NCBI GenBank assembly: GCA_030613025.1
Contig: JAUWMT010000016.1
Span: 1 to 53,657 of the forward strand
Source of the DNA: Candidatus Cloacimonadota bacterium
GTDB lineage: Bacteria > Cloacimonadota > Cloacimonadia > JGIOTU-2
Reading direction: 5' to 3'
DNA: 53,657 nucleotides
Each line of letters starts with the position of its first letter. Within the stretch, counting starts at the first letter, position 1. The notes under the pieces were generated by a model. That model was not told the DNA's origin and did not search any database. It saw only the letters and a program-made list of their open reading frames with translations. The position numbers and the translations under genes are program-made. Below are positions 33,605-42,679 of this stretch, piece after piece.

Positions 33605-34843
33605 TCAAATTAAATGCGTAATAAGACCGCTTCGTAATTTGGGTTCAAACCATGTTGATTTCGGTGGCATGACATTATCGGAATCTGCAACCTTCATCAA
33701 GTCGTCAATCGAGGTTGGATAAAAAGCAAATGCAACTTTGAAATTACCGCTGTTCACAAGTTTTTCCAATTCTCCCAAACCACGAATACCGCCTACGAAA
33801 TCTATTCTTTTATCCTTTCTTGGATTGAGAATACCAAGAAGGGGTTCCATAATATTTTTATGCAAAATGCTCACATCGAGTGAATCGATCGGGTCATCTT
33901 TATCGAAAATTCCGGGCTTTGCTGTGAGCTTGTACCATACGCCGTCGATGTACATGCCGAAGGTGTGTTTCATTTCGGGTTTATACTGCGATGACTGTTT
34001 TTCAATTTCAAACTTCTCAGATATTTTTTTCAGAAATTCATCATCTGAAAGCCCATTCAAGTCTTTGACCACCCGGTTGTAATCCATTATATACATCTGA
34101 TCATCGGGAAAGATGACTGTCAAAAAGTAATTATATTCTTCATTTCCTGTATGATTTGGATTCTGTTCTTTTCTGATTTTCTGAACTCGCGCGGCTGCTG
34201 CGGATCTGTGATGTCCATCAGAAATATAGAGCTTATTTAGTTTGGCAAATTCATTCACGATCGTCTGTATGATCTCTTTATCATCGACTTTCCAAACGGT
34301 GTGTCGAATGCCATCGCTGCTCTCGAAATCATAAAGAGGAACATTTTTCTGGCATTTTTCCACCAGCTCATTAATACTGTTCTGTGCATGATAGGTCAAG
34401 AAAACCGGACCTGCATTTGCACTCAGCATATCCACATGTTTTGCTCTGTCCTGCTCTTTATCTTCGCGTGTATGTTCATGTATTTTTATGATGCTGTTGT
34501 TGTAATCCTCAACCGATGCTGCTGCAACGATCCCACTCTGCACATGATCTCCCATGATCTGGCGATAGATGTAAAAACAGGGTTCTTCATCTTGAATGAG
34601 CACTTTTTCAGCAATTAATTTCCTGAGATTTTCCACACCTTTTTCATACACTCGCTCATCATACCCGTCAATATCAACAGGTAGGTCGATTTCGGGTTTG
34701 GACACATGAAGAAAGCTGTAGGGGTCATCTTTTGCAAGCTCACGAGCTTCCTCGGAATTTAATACGTCATAAGGTGGAGCTGCGACTTTCTCAGCATATT
34801 TTTGGTCTGGTCTAAGCCCTTTAAAGGGTCTGATATCTGGCAT
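33605..34843 (-). CDS. DUF1015 family protein
   Basis: 412 aa, the usual length of DUF1015. Conserved start DIRPFKGLRP followed by AAPPYDVLNSEEARELA near 22-38 and SFLHVSKPEIDLP near 43; middle YISDGHHRSAAAARVQK near 210 (a conserved H-H-R segment); end MPPKSTWFEPKLRSGLITH. The domain contains a ParB/Srx-like fold in some structures, but the biological role is not established. Stands alone between the pyr operon and a repeat-only gap. Confidence 0.9.
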   Translation of the reverse strand: MPDIRPFKGLRPDQKYAEKVAAPPYDVLNSEEARELAKDDPYSFLHVSKPEIDLPVDIDGYDERVYEKGVENLRKLIAEKVLIQDEEPCFYIYRQIMGDHVQSGIVAAASVEDYNNSIIKIHEHTREDKEQDRAKHVDMLSANAGPVFLTYHAQNSINELVEKCQKNVPLYDFESSDGIRHTVWKVDDKEIIQTIVNEFAKLNKLYISDGHHRSAAAARVQKIRKEQNPNHTGNEEYNYFLTVIFPDDQMYIMDYNRVVKDLNGLSDDEFLKKISEKFEIEKQSSQYKPEMKHTFGMYIDGVWYKLTAKPGIFDKDDPIDSLDVSILHKNIMEPLLGILNPRKDKRIDFVGGIRGLGELEKLVNSGNFKVAFAFYPTSIDDLMKVADSDNVMPPKSTWFEPKLRSGLITHLI

Positions 34844-34903
34844 AAATTATCCTCATTACCATTGATTATTTGTATAACATTAAGAGCGGATGAGTGAATA
34901 TCC

Positions 34904-34909
34904 TGTCAA
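34904..34909 (-). promoter_or_regulatory. TTGACA box upstream of the DUF1015 gene
   Basis: Perfect TTGACA 60 nt before the ATG at 34843; a TTATAC lies 26 nt after it, too far for a standard -10. Confidence 0.35.
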
Positions 34910-35095
34910 ATATTTTAGCAGTACTCAGGTAAATTTTTCGTTTTATTTTTGGAGTGATTTTTTCTCATGTGAACAAGAACGTTAAGCGTGGAGAGAAGAG
35001 CGATCCGGTTTCATCCACCAACCGGCGGATACGCCGTGACAAGATAGAGAAGAGAGACAGGGCAAAATCATAAAGCAATACAAATTATAAAAGTT

Positions 35096-35187
35096 TGTCA
35101 TTCTTGAGCGGAACGGAGTGGAGCGAAGAATCTATTTATGAAAAACACGCTTCTAAAGAATAGACTCTTCGCAAGCTCAGAGTGACA
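35096..35187. repeat. TGTCATTC element, copy C (diverged)
   Basis: Starts TGTCATTCTTGAGCGGAACG and ends CTCAGAGTGACA; contains AGAATCTATTTATG and AGACTCTTCGC as in copies A and B, but is shorter and less similar. Confidence 0.65.
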
Positions 35188-35568
35188 ATATATTTTTATT
35201 TGGAGTTGCTGACTCCGTCGGCTTCATACATGAGTTGTATGGTAAATAGCTACAAATTAACCATAGTTTAAGACCAATGACCACTTCTGAAATCTCAAAT
35301 CGATGTTCGTCAATCTTCATTCAAAAAATCCCGTCACGGAATGGTCCATGACACCTCAGTAATGGCTCTTTTAACTTTGCGAAAGGTGAGCTTGTTCGCC
35401 CATTGTCGAAAACTTGCGCAAAGCCACTTGCTATTTTTGGGAAATGAACCTACAAAATAAAAAACTGCTGTCATTCCCAACCATGCCCAACTTGATTGGG
35501 TATTGGGAATCCAGTATTTTTCTTTGAAAACTTGCAGCTTTGGTTATTGTTACTTTAATCTTAATGCC

Positions 35569-35671
35569 TTCTGGATTCCCACTTTCGCGAGAATGACATG
35601 CTATTTTAATTTTACATTTTATAACTTTGCGCCCTTTGCGTGTTTTTTCTCTGCGTCTCTGCGTGAAATAT
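35569..35671. repeat. ~103-bp direct repeat, unit 1
   Basis: From TTCTGGATTCCCACTTTCGC to CTGCGTCTCTGCGTGAAATAT; the same sequence recurs at 35996-36099 with one C/T change and one extra T. Confidence 0.85.
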
Positions 35672-35966
35672 TTTCTGATCGTTCTTAAGTCCGAAAAGTG
35701 AACTGAACCTTGCGAATGCTTGAAATATCTTTAATAAATCAATAGACTCTTCTCTCCATTTCATTCCGCTCAGAGTGACAAGGTTCATCGTGTGTTTTCT
35801 AATTAAAACTGTTGTGCAATGAAGACTTAAGTGAAACTGGAAATGATAGATAAAGTAATATTCAATATTTGTATCTGCGATGATCAGTTCAATCTGCGTT
35901 TATCTGCGTGCTATTAAGATTTATATTCCGGCACGGAATGGTCCATGACGTCTTGAGTAAATATAT

Positions 35967-35995
35967 CTCGTCACCAAGTTTAACTTAGTGACGAG
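35967..35995. repeat. CTCGTCAC hairpin
   Basis: 14-nt arms CTCGTCACCAAGTT / AACTTAGTGACGAG around a single T, one mismatch. Similar centre to the palindrome at 17-48. Confidence 0.65.
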
Positions 35996-36099
35996 TTCTG
36001 GATTCCCACTTTCGCGAGAATGACATGCTATTTTAATTTTATATTTTATAACTTTGCGCCCTTTGCGTGTTTTTTTCTCTGCGTCTCTGCGTGAAATAT
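35996..36099. repeat. ~104-bp direct repeat, unit 2
   Basis: Second unit of the repeat at 35569-35671, ending about 118 nt before the LUD gene. It carries the GCGTCTCTGCGTGAAATAT end found in several gaps of the window. Confidence 0.85.
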
Positions 36100-36216
36100 A
36101 TCATGAAATTTCTCTTCCCATTTTCCCTTAACCCTCTTCCGTTTTCCATCCTCCATTCTTTTCTCTTGACGTCTCGAAACATAAAATCAGAATTTTTCCA
36201 AACAAACGGAGGTAAC

Positions 36217-36858
36217 ATGTCAGAATTCGTAGATTGGCATAATAAAGAAATGCTGAAAAAAGCAAAGAAAGCACTTGAAGCTCATAAATTTCTGGTCGAG
36301 CTCTGCGAGAACAGTGAAGAAGCTCGTGAAAAGACACTTGCACTATTGGATAAAGGATCTTCAATCGGTATAGGCGGATCAATGACAGTTCGGGAGATCG
36401 GTCTGTTTGATCATCTAAAAGATAATGGATATAATATGATAAATCCCTACGTACCCGACCTTTCCCGCGAGCAGGTATTTGATTTGCGCAGAAAAACTCT
36501 CATGTCGGATTTCTTTCTCGCAGGATGCAATGCGATCACTTTAGAAGGAGAGATCGTGAATGTTGACGGGTATGGAAACAGAGTGGCAGCTATCATATTT
36601 GGTCCGAAAAAAGTATTTCTTTTTGCTGGAATGAATAAGATCGTGCTCGACAGACAACAGGCATTGGACAGAATCTTTGATATTGCAGCACCTACCAATG
36701 CGAAACGGCTCAGCAAAAAAACTCCCTGCGCTGTAACTGGTCTTTGCAGCGATTGTGACTCTCCGGAACGGATATGCAAACACCTGACAGTCAATATGCG
36801 GCAAAATATTCCGAACAGGATAAAAATATTTCTCATTAAGGAAAATTTAGGATTTTAG
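36217..36858 (+). CDS. LUD domain (LutC/YkgG-like) protein
   Basis: 213 aa from the ATG at 36217, directly after GGAGGT; an in-frame ATG 50 codons upstream lies in repeat DNA. The LUD fold is clear: EEAREKTLALLDKGSSIGIGGSMTVREIGL near 40-68, then SDFFLAGCNAITLEGEIVNVDGYGNRVAAI near 97-127 (the core of the family) and PKKVFLFAGMNKIV. The C-terminus has five cysteines (TPCAVTGLCSDCDSPERICKH), a likely iron-sulfur or zinc site. Family members take part in lactate oxidation; the other Lut subunits are not here, and stand-alone members like this are common with unknown substrate. Confidence 0.9.
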   Translation: MSEFVDWHNKEMLKKAKKALEAHKFLVELCENSEEAREKTLALLDKGSSIGIGGSMTVREIGLFDHLKDNGYNMINPYVPDLSREQVFDLRRKTLMSDFFLAGCNAITLEGEIVNVDGYGNRVAAIIFGPKKVFLFAGMNKIVLDRQQALDRIFDIAAPTNAKRLSKKTPCAVTGLCSDCDSPERICKHLTVNMRQNIPNRIKIFLIKENLGF

Positions 36859-37026
36859 AGATAATGTGATAATAATTTTGACACGAGGAAGATAATTCTG
36901 CAAATTTGAGTCAAAGGAACTATATGCAGATTAAGATGAAGAAATATAGGTTTGATGGAATGAAACGAATTGCAATATCCACGTCATGTGGAGTATATAC
37001 AAACTTTTGGAGAAATTTAATCGTGA

Positions 37027-37050
37027 TATCCGCGACCTTGTCCGCGGATA
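37027..37050. repeat. TATCCGCG hairpin
   Basis: Arms TATCCGCG / CGCGGATA with loop ACCTTGTC, 28 nt before the frameshifted DUF6602-like gene. Likely a dispersed repeat; no T-run follows, so not a terminator. Confidence 0.5.
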
Positions 37051-37077
37051 CAAACATTTGCTGCAATCTGAAAAAAT

Positions 37078-38399
37078 ATGATTGAAACTATATCAGAATT
37101 ACTTGAAGAATTTAAACGTCTCTCTTTGGAAATGATTAAAAAAGAAGACGATGACATCAAGCATAGAGTAGCGATTGGCGAGAATTATGAAGGTATGACT
37201 TCAGAACTCCTTTCTCGAGGAATATTCAAAGGGCTAAATCTTCGAATCGTAGAACGTAGCTTTATCTACAATGATAGCGGAAGTATAAGCGATGAATTAG
37301 ATTGTCTTTTGGTAGTTGGTGAAGGCATAAAAATGACCTATGCAGATAGATATAAGTATCATATAAAAGATGTCATCGCCGTAATTCAAGTCAAAAAAAA
37401 TATCTTTGCCAAAGACATAGATGACGCACACAAAAATCTAAGGTCAGTATTCAATGTTTCCAAACCACGAGATGTAGACGATGCAATGGGCAGAATGTTT
37501 CGAAATGCTTACAAGCTAATTGTATCTAAGGACTTGCCAAATGAGGAAAGACGAAAGCGTTTTACCAAAAGAGAGGATATCATTTACAGTTATATTATGA
37601 TGGAAGCTTTCCATCCACTAAGAATTGTGATTGGCTACTACGGATTTAAATCAGAACACTCTTTGCGTGAGGGATTCATTTCCAAGATGGAAAAGCTAAC
37701 TAAAAAAGGTCCAGTTAGAGGATACAGTCCATTTAGTTTCCCGAGTCTTTACTTATGTGGTGACTTTTCTATACTCAAGAACAATGCTATGCCAATAGGT
37801 TATCCAATTCAAAGGGATAGAGACTTTTACTTCCCAATTCTGTTCACATCAAGCGGCAAGACGATGTATCATCTTTTAGAATTGATTTGGACAAGGCTTG
37901 CTTATAAATTCGAACTTGGCTCTGGAATTTTTGGTGAAAATTTTGATCTTGAAAGTGTGCATCCGTTTCTATGGTGTAAGGAACGTCAAATTGATGAAGA
38001 TAACTGGGGCTGGGAATTTTACTATCATTCTATTTCTAAAAAAGAACTAGAACAACCACTAACACCTCTCCCGTATAAACCCATTGAAATTACAGATGAA
38101 CAGTTTATAGTACTTCAATATGTATCTAATAGTGGCTCAATTGTTGTTGAATCTGATGCGAAGTTCAACAAATTCATTTTAAAAAAAAATTAAACAAGAA
38201 AGGGTTTGTTGAAAGCTTAATCGAGACAAGGCTTGTTTATCTTGATGAAGGTATGCTTCGAGTGATGGTTGACAAAATTAACTATGTCTTCAGTCCGGAT
38301 GGTAAAGTCTATGCAAGCGAAAACAAAAGCGGAGAAATGTCAAATTTTCTCTTCAGACAACTATCTGAAACTAAGAAAAACAAAAAAGACAGCAGCTAA
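37078..38399 (+). pseudogene. DUF6602-like protein split by a frameshift in an A9 run
   Basis: The first frame gives 371 aa ending at 38193 just after a run of nine A (38181-38189). Adding one A keeps an open frame for ~68 further codons to TAA at 38397, with coding character (GFVESLIETRLVYLDEG, then INYVFSPDGKVYASE). The N-terminal part resembles DUF6602: IGENYEG near 33, DELDCLLV near 72-79 and IAVIQVKK near 100-107, arranged like the D and ExK motifs of PD-(D/E)xK enzymes but with Gln104 in place of Glu. Either a frameshift mutation, a sequencing error, or slippage on the A-run. Function unknown; related proteins occur in defence-like accessory regions. Confidence 0.7.
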
Positions 38400-38479
38400 A
38401 AATGTATAAAGGGTGTTAAAAGCCTTTGTATTCACCGTTTTTGAAAAAAAGAGTTTATTTCTAGATATTCCTAAAAAGA

Positions 38480-38485
38480 TTGACA
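38480..38485 (+). promoter_or_regulatory. TTGACA box upstream of a membrane-protein remnant
   Basis: Perfect TTGACA 54 nt before the ATG at 38540. Now only the remnant and then dnaX lie downstream. Confidence 0.35.
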
Positions 38486-38539
38486 GCTACTTCGCATCCT
38501 CAATTCCCCATTCAAAATTCTCGAATTGAAAAGTGAACT

Positions 38540-38800
38540 ATGCAAGAAGTTATTGTCATCGCAGGAACTGCTGCCCTCATCGGATTTACGCATACTCTAC
38601 TCGGTCCAGATCATTACCTTCCCTTTATCGTACTTTCCAAAGCCAGGAAATGGTCCTATGTAAAAACCGCACTTATAACCTTTATCAGCGGACTGGGACA
38701 TGTACTCAGTTCTGTGGTACTGTGATTTGTGATCTTCCTCATATTCATACGCACGCGCATCAGCAGCACGAACAATTTTTCTCAACGGCAGTGCGATAAA
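38540..38800 (+). pseudogene. polytopic membrane protein remnant (UreH/TauE-like N-terminus)
   Basis: 61 codons from the ATG at 38540 read GFTHTLLGPDHYLPFIVLSK (~15-34) and FISGLGHVLSSVVL, a motif series of multi-pass metal-transport-like membrane proteins, then stop at TGA where the family would continue for five more helices. In another frame just after, PHIHTHAHQQHEQ looks like the His-rich loop such proteins carry. Truncated and frameshifted; not functional as seen. The exact family name is uncertain. Confidence 0.6.
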
Positions 38801-38857
38801 TTTTCTCGGATTATAATAATTAGTTTGACAGTATTTTTCATTTTATAAAATGCGCTT

Positions 38858-40480
38858 ATGGCATATATAATTTTAGCACGAAAATACAGACCCCAGACCT
38901 TTGATGAGGTCATTGCTCAAGAGCATATAACCAACACATTGAAGAATGCGATCAAAACAGATCACATTGCACAGGCATTTCTATTTACCGGACCGCGTGG
39001 TGTAGGTAAAACCTCGATGGCACGAATTCTTGCAAAGGCATTGAATTGCAAGAAAGGTCCCACTGATACTCCCTGCAACGAATGCAAAAATTGTGTGGAG
39101 ATCACACGTTGCAATTCTGTTGATGTGATCGAGATCGACGGTGCATCAAACACAAGTGTGGAAGATGTCCGCAGTTTACAGAACGAGCTGATGTACCCTC
39201 CGCAGAGTTCAAAGTACAAAATTTACATCATAGATGAAGTGCACATGCTTTCCAAAAATGCCTTTAATGCGCTCCTGAAAACCCTAGAGGAACCGCCCAA
39301 AAATGTGAAATTCATCTTTGCGACCACAGAACCGCACAAAGTTCTGGCAACTATCACCTCTCGCTGCCAACGCTACGATTTCCACCGTATTCCGATCAAG
39401 CAGATCATCGAGCAGATCAATAATATTACTCCTAAAGAGCATATCACTTTTGATGACACTGCCATCTTTCTTATCGCAAAAAAAGCAGATGGAAGCCTGC
39501 GCGATGCATTGAGCTTGATGGACCAGATCGTTTCTATTGGTAAGGATAAAATTACAAAGGAAGATGTGCTGCAGGTATTCGGTATTGTAAATATCGATGT
39601 GTATCATTCGCTGATTCAGAAGATCATTGGGGATGATGAGAAAGGGCTGATCGAGGATTTTCATCATGTTGTGGCGGAAGGCAATGACATGAATGAACTC
39701 ACACTCGGCATGATCGAGTATTTCAGAAATATTCTTATGATAAAGATAGGCATCATACCAGAGGAAGTGCATAGCGATGATCTCGATGCTCTCTCCCCTA
39801 TCAGTGAAAACTTTTCTGAAGAAGACCTTCTCTATGCGATCACCTTACTTGTGGATACAAAAGACAAACTGCGCATCTCATCTCATCCGGTTCTTCTTCT
39901 TGAAACCAGCTTACTTAAACTGGCTAATATCAGTCGGTTAATACAGGTTGAAGATTTTAGTCAACATCAACAAATGCCCTCTTTTACACCACCTGCCGGG
40001 AAGAAAAAAAGCTCATCTGAAAAAGTTTTATTTAAGAAGAAACATGCAGAAGAGAAACCGAAAGAGGTAAAAAAAGATGAGGTAAAGCAGGAGAAAGCTG
40101 AGCCCGAAATCGTACTTACTAAAGACATTATCAATAGAGAATGGTCTGTTCTGAAAAAGAAATTGCAGGATGAAATGCCAATTATTTCAAATCATTTTTC
40201 CAAAACGACAATAAAGAATATCGCCAATAATTTTATCCATTATTCTACAAATTCCAGAATTACCTACCAGATGCTTAATGAGGATATTGATAAGATCACT
40301 ACTATTTTTTCCGAACATTTCAATACGCCGGTGAAAGTTGTGTTTGAGTTCGAAGAACCCAAAACCGGCAAAAAATATCTGCACGGCGCATCCTACGAGG
40401 AAATTAAGAAAAAATCTCCAAAACTCGCTGATATGATCAAAGCGATCGACGGCTATATTATCGAACAGAAACCAGATTAA
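38858..40480 (+). CDS. dnaX: DNA polymerase III subunits gamma/tau
   Basis: 540 aa. AAA+ clamp-loader ATPase. Motifs: LARKYRPQTFDEVIAQEH at 6-23, Walker A GPRGVGKTSMAR near 45, zinc module with four Cys (NCKKGPTDTPCNECKNC, ~64-80), Walker B IIDEVHML near 126, SRC motif ITSRCQRYDF near 168. Residues ~365-420 are a Lys/Glu-rich linker and the C-terminus is a tau-like domain. No strong ribosome-binding site. Ends 8 nt before nth. Confidence 0.95.
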   Translation: MAYIILARKYRPQTFDEVIAQEHITNTLKNAIKTDHIAQAFLFTGPRGVGKTSMARILAKALNCKKGPTDTPCNECKNCVEITRCNSVDVIEIDGASNTSVEDVRSLQNELMYPPQSSKYKIYIIDEVHMLSKNAFNALLKTLEEPPKNVKFIFATTEPHKVLATITSRCQRYDFHRIPIKQIIEQINNITPKEHITFDDTAIFLIAKKADGSLRDALSLMDQIVSIGKDKITKEDVLQVFGIVNIDVYHSLIQKIIGDDEKGLIEDFHHVVAEGNDMNELTLGMIEYFRNILMIKIGIIPEEVHSDDLDALSPISENFSEEDLLYAITLLVDTKDKLRISSHPVLLLETSLLKLANISRLIQVEDFSQHQQMPSFTPPAGKKKSSSEKVLFKKKHAEEKPKEVKKDEVKQEKAEPEIVLTKDIINREWSVLKKKLQDEMPIISNHFSKTTIKNIANNFIHYSTNSRITYQMLNEDIDKITTIFSEHFNTPVKVVFEFEEPKTGKKYLHGASYEEIKKKSPKLADMIKAIDGYIIEQKPD

Positions 40481-40487
40481 TTTCTGC

Positions 40488-41147
40488 ATGATAGGCAACT
40501 CAAATATCGGCAAAGTCCTTGTCATTCTGGAAAAGGAATACAAACAAAAACGCATTCCGATCATTTCACAAATTTCTGTATATAAACGAGATCCCTTTCT
40601 CATATTGATCGGCACAATTCTCAGCTTACGAACCAAAGATGAAGTCACTGCAGAAGCATCCTACAGGTTATTTGAAGTTGCTTCCACTCCTGACGAAATG
40701 CTGAAACTCAGCAATATACAGATCGAGAAACTCATATTTCCAGTTGGATTTTATCACAGGAAAACAGAGCATATTCTGCAAGTGTGCAAAATCTTGTTGG
40801 ATAAATATGATGGCAAAGTCCCGGATAAGCTTGATGAATTGTTGGAATTACCCGGAGTTGGACGAAAAACCGCAAACCTGGTAATCGTGCTTGGATTTGA
40901 TAAATTAGGCGTTTGTGTAGATACGCACGTGCACCGCATTTCGAACAGGTGGGATTATGTGCAGACAAAAACACCTGAACAAACTGAGTTCGCTCTTCGG
41001 GAAAAGCTGCCAAAAGAATATTGGAAGATCTATAATGATTATTTGGTATCCTTTGGACAGCATCTTTGCAAGCCCATTTCACCCCATTGTTCGATCTGCC
41101 CGATTGAGAATTTTTGCCCTAAAAAAGGAGTGGGAAAGCATAGGTAG
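40488..41147 (+). CDS. nth: endonuclease III (base-excision repair glycosylase/AP lyase)
   Basis: 219 aa. Helix-hairpin-helix ELPGVGRKTANLVI near 123-136 with the catalytic Lys, the catalytic Asp in CVDTHVHRISNRW near 145, and a 4Fe-4S loop C-x6-C-x2-C-x5-C (CKPISPHCSICPIENFC, ~194-210). Removes oxidised pyrimidines and cleaves AP sites. Downstream of dnaX by 8 nt, so probably cotranscribed. Confidence 0.95.
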   Translation: MIGNSNIGKVLVILEKEYKQKRIPIISQISVYKRDPFLILIGTILSLRTKDEVTAEASYRLFEVASTPDEMLKLSNIQIEKLIFPVGFYHRKTEHILQVCKILLDKYDGKVPDKLDELLELPGVGRKTANLVIVLGFDKLGVCVDTHVHRISNRWDYVQTKTPEQTEFALREKLPKEYWKIYNDYLVSFGQHLCKPISPHCSICPIENFCPKKGVGKHR

Positions 41148-41159
41148 AATTAACTTAGA

Positions 41160-41198
41160 CCTTGCGAATGGTTAACGAAGGAGACCTTCGCAATGGTT
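41160..41198. repeat. CCTTGCGAATGGTT repeat, copy 1 (39 nt)
   Basis: CCTTGCGAATGGTT, 11 nt, then CCTTCGCAATGGTT. A second copy at 46672-46710 has the same length and four substitutions. A short relative lies near 35708. Confidence 0.7.
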
Positions 41199-41444
41199 GG
41201 AAAAGAATAGTACACAGATTAACACAGATTTGGCTGATTAACACTGATAAAATAGAAAATAAATTCCTACTCTGTGATCTCTGTATATTCTGCCAGTTGG
41301 CTGATGACAATTCTTTTTTTTGTTTCTAATCTCAATAATGATGGACTTCACAAGCCGGTGCATCAGTTCAGAGCGATACCTCCACAACACCTTCATTCTG
41401 AACTCCATCTAGACTTCGTCTTTATGAAGTCCAGCCTGAATAGT
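41199..41444. other. gap with dispersed repeat fragments
   Basis: Contains ACACAGATTAACACAGATTT-type sequence near 41213 and a CTGAACTCCATCTAGACTTC / GAAGTCCAGCCTGAATAG inverted stretch (~41397-41442). No gene seen. Confidence 0.45.
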
Positions 41445-41478
41445 AAAATAAAAAAGGGCTTCCGTAATCAGAAGCCCT
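41445..41478 (-). terminator. rho-independent terminator of the envelope operon
   Basis: On the minus strand: AGGGCTTC, 8-nt loop, GAAGCCCT, then TTTTTATTTT. Eight perfect base pairs and a T-run, 22 nt after the stop of the porin gene. Confidence 0.88.
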
Positions 41479-41499
41479 GAAATTGATAATGATATGTGT

Positions 41500-42666
41500 T
41501 TAATTAAAGTAGAAAATTCCTGAAAGTGTGAAAATAGTTGAGGAAACCTGCCTATAGTCTCCTCCGGAAGTTAATTCCTGTTTATACGAATCAAAAGTAA
41601 CTGTAGCATCAAGCGCAAATTTTTCAAAAATCAAACCTGAACCAACTGCAAATCCGGAACCAACAACCTGATCACGTGGGACAGGGTCATCGACCCAATA
41701 ATCATCATAGTTGGAAAAAATAGTCGGCACTGTATGGAATCCAGCGCGCAGCGGTATTACTGCAAAATCTGTAATGAAGAGATATTCTGCACCTGCACGG
41801 ATTTGATCAAGATTATAATCACTAATAATATCTGGCTCAGAACCATCATCATAAGTAATTTGCTTATCTTTATATGCACGTGTTTCATAATCTGCGGAAA
41901 TTGTGAAATTATCTCCCAATTGAACTGAGGCACCGACACCAATCATTGCTGGCATCTGAATTGTCTCTGTGACTTCACCTAAATCACCTTCAAGGTCAAA
42001 GGGTGATTTGAAATCGACACCGATCTTAAGTGGAATGGGATTGCTTAAATTTGAGAGATTTATCATAGCTCCTGCATTGAAATTGAAACCACTGAAATCC
42101 TCCGAATAATCGAATGGAATCCAACCATAACCATCCCAATAATCGGCATTAACCGACATAGAACCTGTCCACACATTAGAAGCTAAACCTATAGAAAAAA
42201 TTGGAAGAATCTCTGCGGCCAAACCCAGACTTATATTGGACGCACCACCGGTTGCCTCACCTCTCGTAAATTCTTCCAAATTCCATTTCGTATATAAATC
42301 AAGCTGTTGCTGATACGCCACAGCAGCTACGACTTTCAATCCGGGGAAATTAAAAGGATACACTCCACTTGCAAAATTGGGAACAAAATGACCTAAAGAT
42401 TCTGATTCACTTCTTCCTGAAAAATCAGTCTTGTATGTATCTGTAATATAACGCATCACAGCTGAAGCTTCAGGATCAATAAGCTGTGTAAGACCTGCCG
42501 GATTCCAGCTGATCGCTGTAGCATCATCTGCCACACCGATAAATGCCCCGCCAAAACCTGCAGCTCGTGCGCCGGCTCCGGTGAGATTCCAGTTGATATT
42601 CTGTGCATAGCTTAAGGAAGTTACACAGAAGAGAATCGAAATAAGAATAATGATAAATTTTTTCAT
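41500..42666 (-). CDS. outer-membrane beta-barrel protein (FadL/OmpP1-like)
   Basis: 388 aa. Signal peptide 1-21 (SLSYA). Mature N-terminus NWNLTGAGARAAGFGGAFIGVADDATAISWNPAGL (quoted in parts: GAGARAAGFGGAFIGVADDA, ISWNPAGLTQL) is the FadL/PorV-type start where Asn-Pro-Ala-Gly is diagnostic; alternating beta-strand sequence follows to a C-terminal aromatic strand (FTLSGIFYFN) as for barrel assembly. Could transport hydrophobic compounds or act in type IX-like secretion. Third gene of the LPP20 / CsgG-FlgT_C / porin operon, 13 nt after the previous stop, followed by a strong terminator. Confidence 0.85.
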   Translation of the reverse strand: MKKFIIILISILFCVTSLSYAQNINWNLTGAGARAAGFGGAFIGVADDATAISWNPAGLTQLIDPEASAVMRYITDTYKTDFSGRSESESLGHFVPNFASGVYPFNFPGLKVVAAVAYQQQLDLYTKWNLEEFTRGEATGGASNISLGLAAEILPIFSIGLASNVWTGSMSVNADYWDGYGWIPFDYSEDFSGFNFNAGAMINLSNLSNPIPLKIGVDFKSPFDLEGDLGEVTETIQMPAMIGVGASVQLGDNFTISADYETRAYKDKQITYDDGSEPDIISDYNLDQIRAGAEYLFITDFAVIPLRAGFHTVPTIFSNYDDYWVDDPVPRDQVVGSGFAVGSGLIFEKFALDATVTFDSYKQELTSGGDYRQVSSTIFTLSGIFYFN

Positions 42667-42679
42667 TAATACTCCTAAT

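Larger units (their letters stand above)
34910..36216. other. 1.3-kb repeat-only region
   Basis: No convincing gene. Composed of dispersed repeats: a TGTCATTC element (35096-35187), two CACGGAATGGTCCATGAC stretches (~35335 and ~35932), GTCATTCCCAACCATGCC near 35471, a ~103-bp direct repeat (35569-35671 and 35996-36099), CCTTGCGAATG near 35708, an ATCTGCGTTTATCTGCGTG stretch near 35892, and a hairpin at 35967-35995. The 61-codon frame at 35503 is repeat-derived. Confidence 0.65.

Noticed and set aside
33426-33608. 60-codon minus-strand frame after the DUF1015 gene
   Set aside because: Its C-terminal half is translated repeat DNA (GEKHKRKYKL type), no coding character.
35503-35688. 61-codon frame in the repeat-only region
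   Set aside because: Reads through the 103-bp direct repeat (AFWIPTFARMT type translation), typical of repeat-derived false genes.
38401-38460. Possible terminator after the DUF6602-like gene
   Set aside because: AAAGG / CCTTT arms are too short and no T-run follows closely enough.
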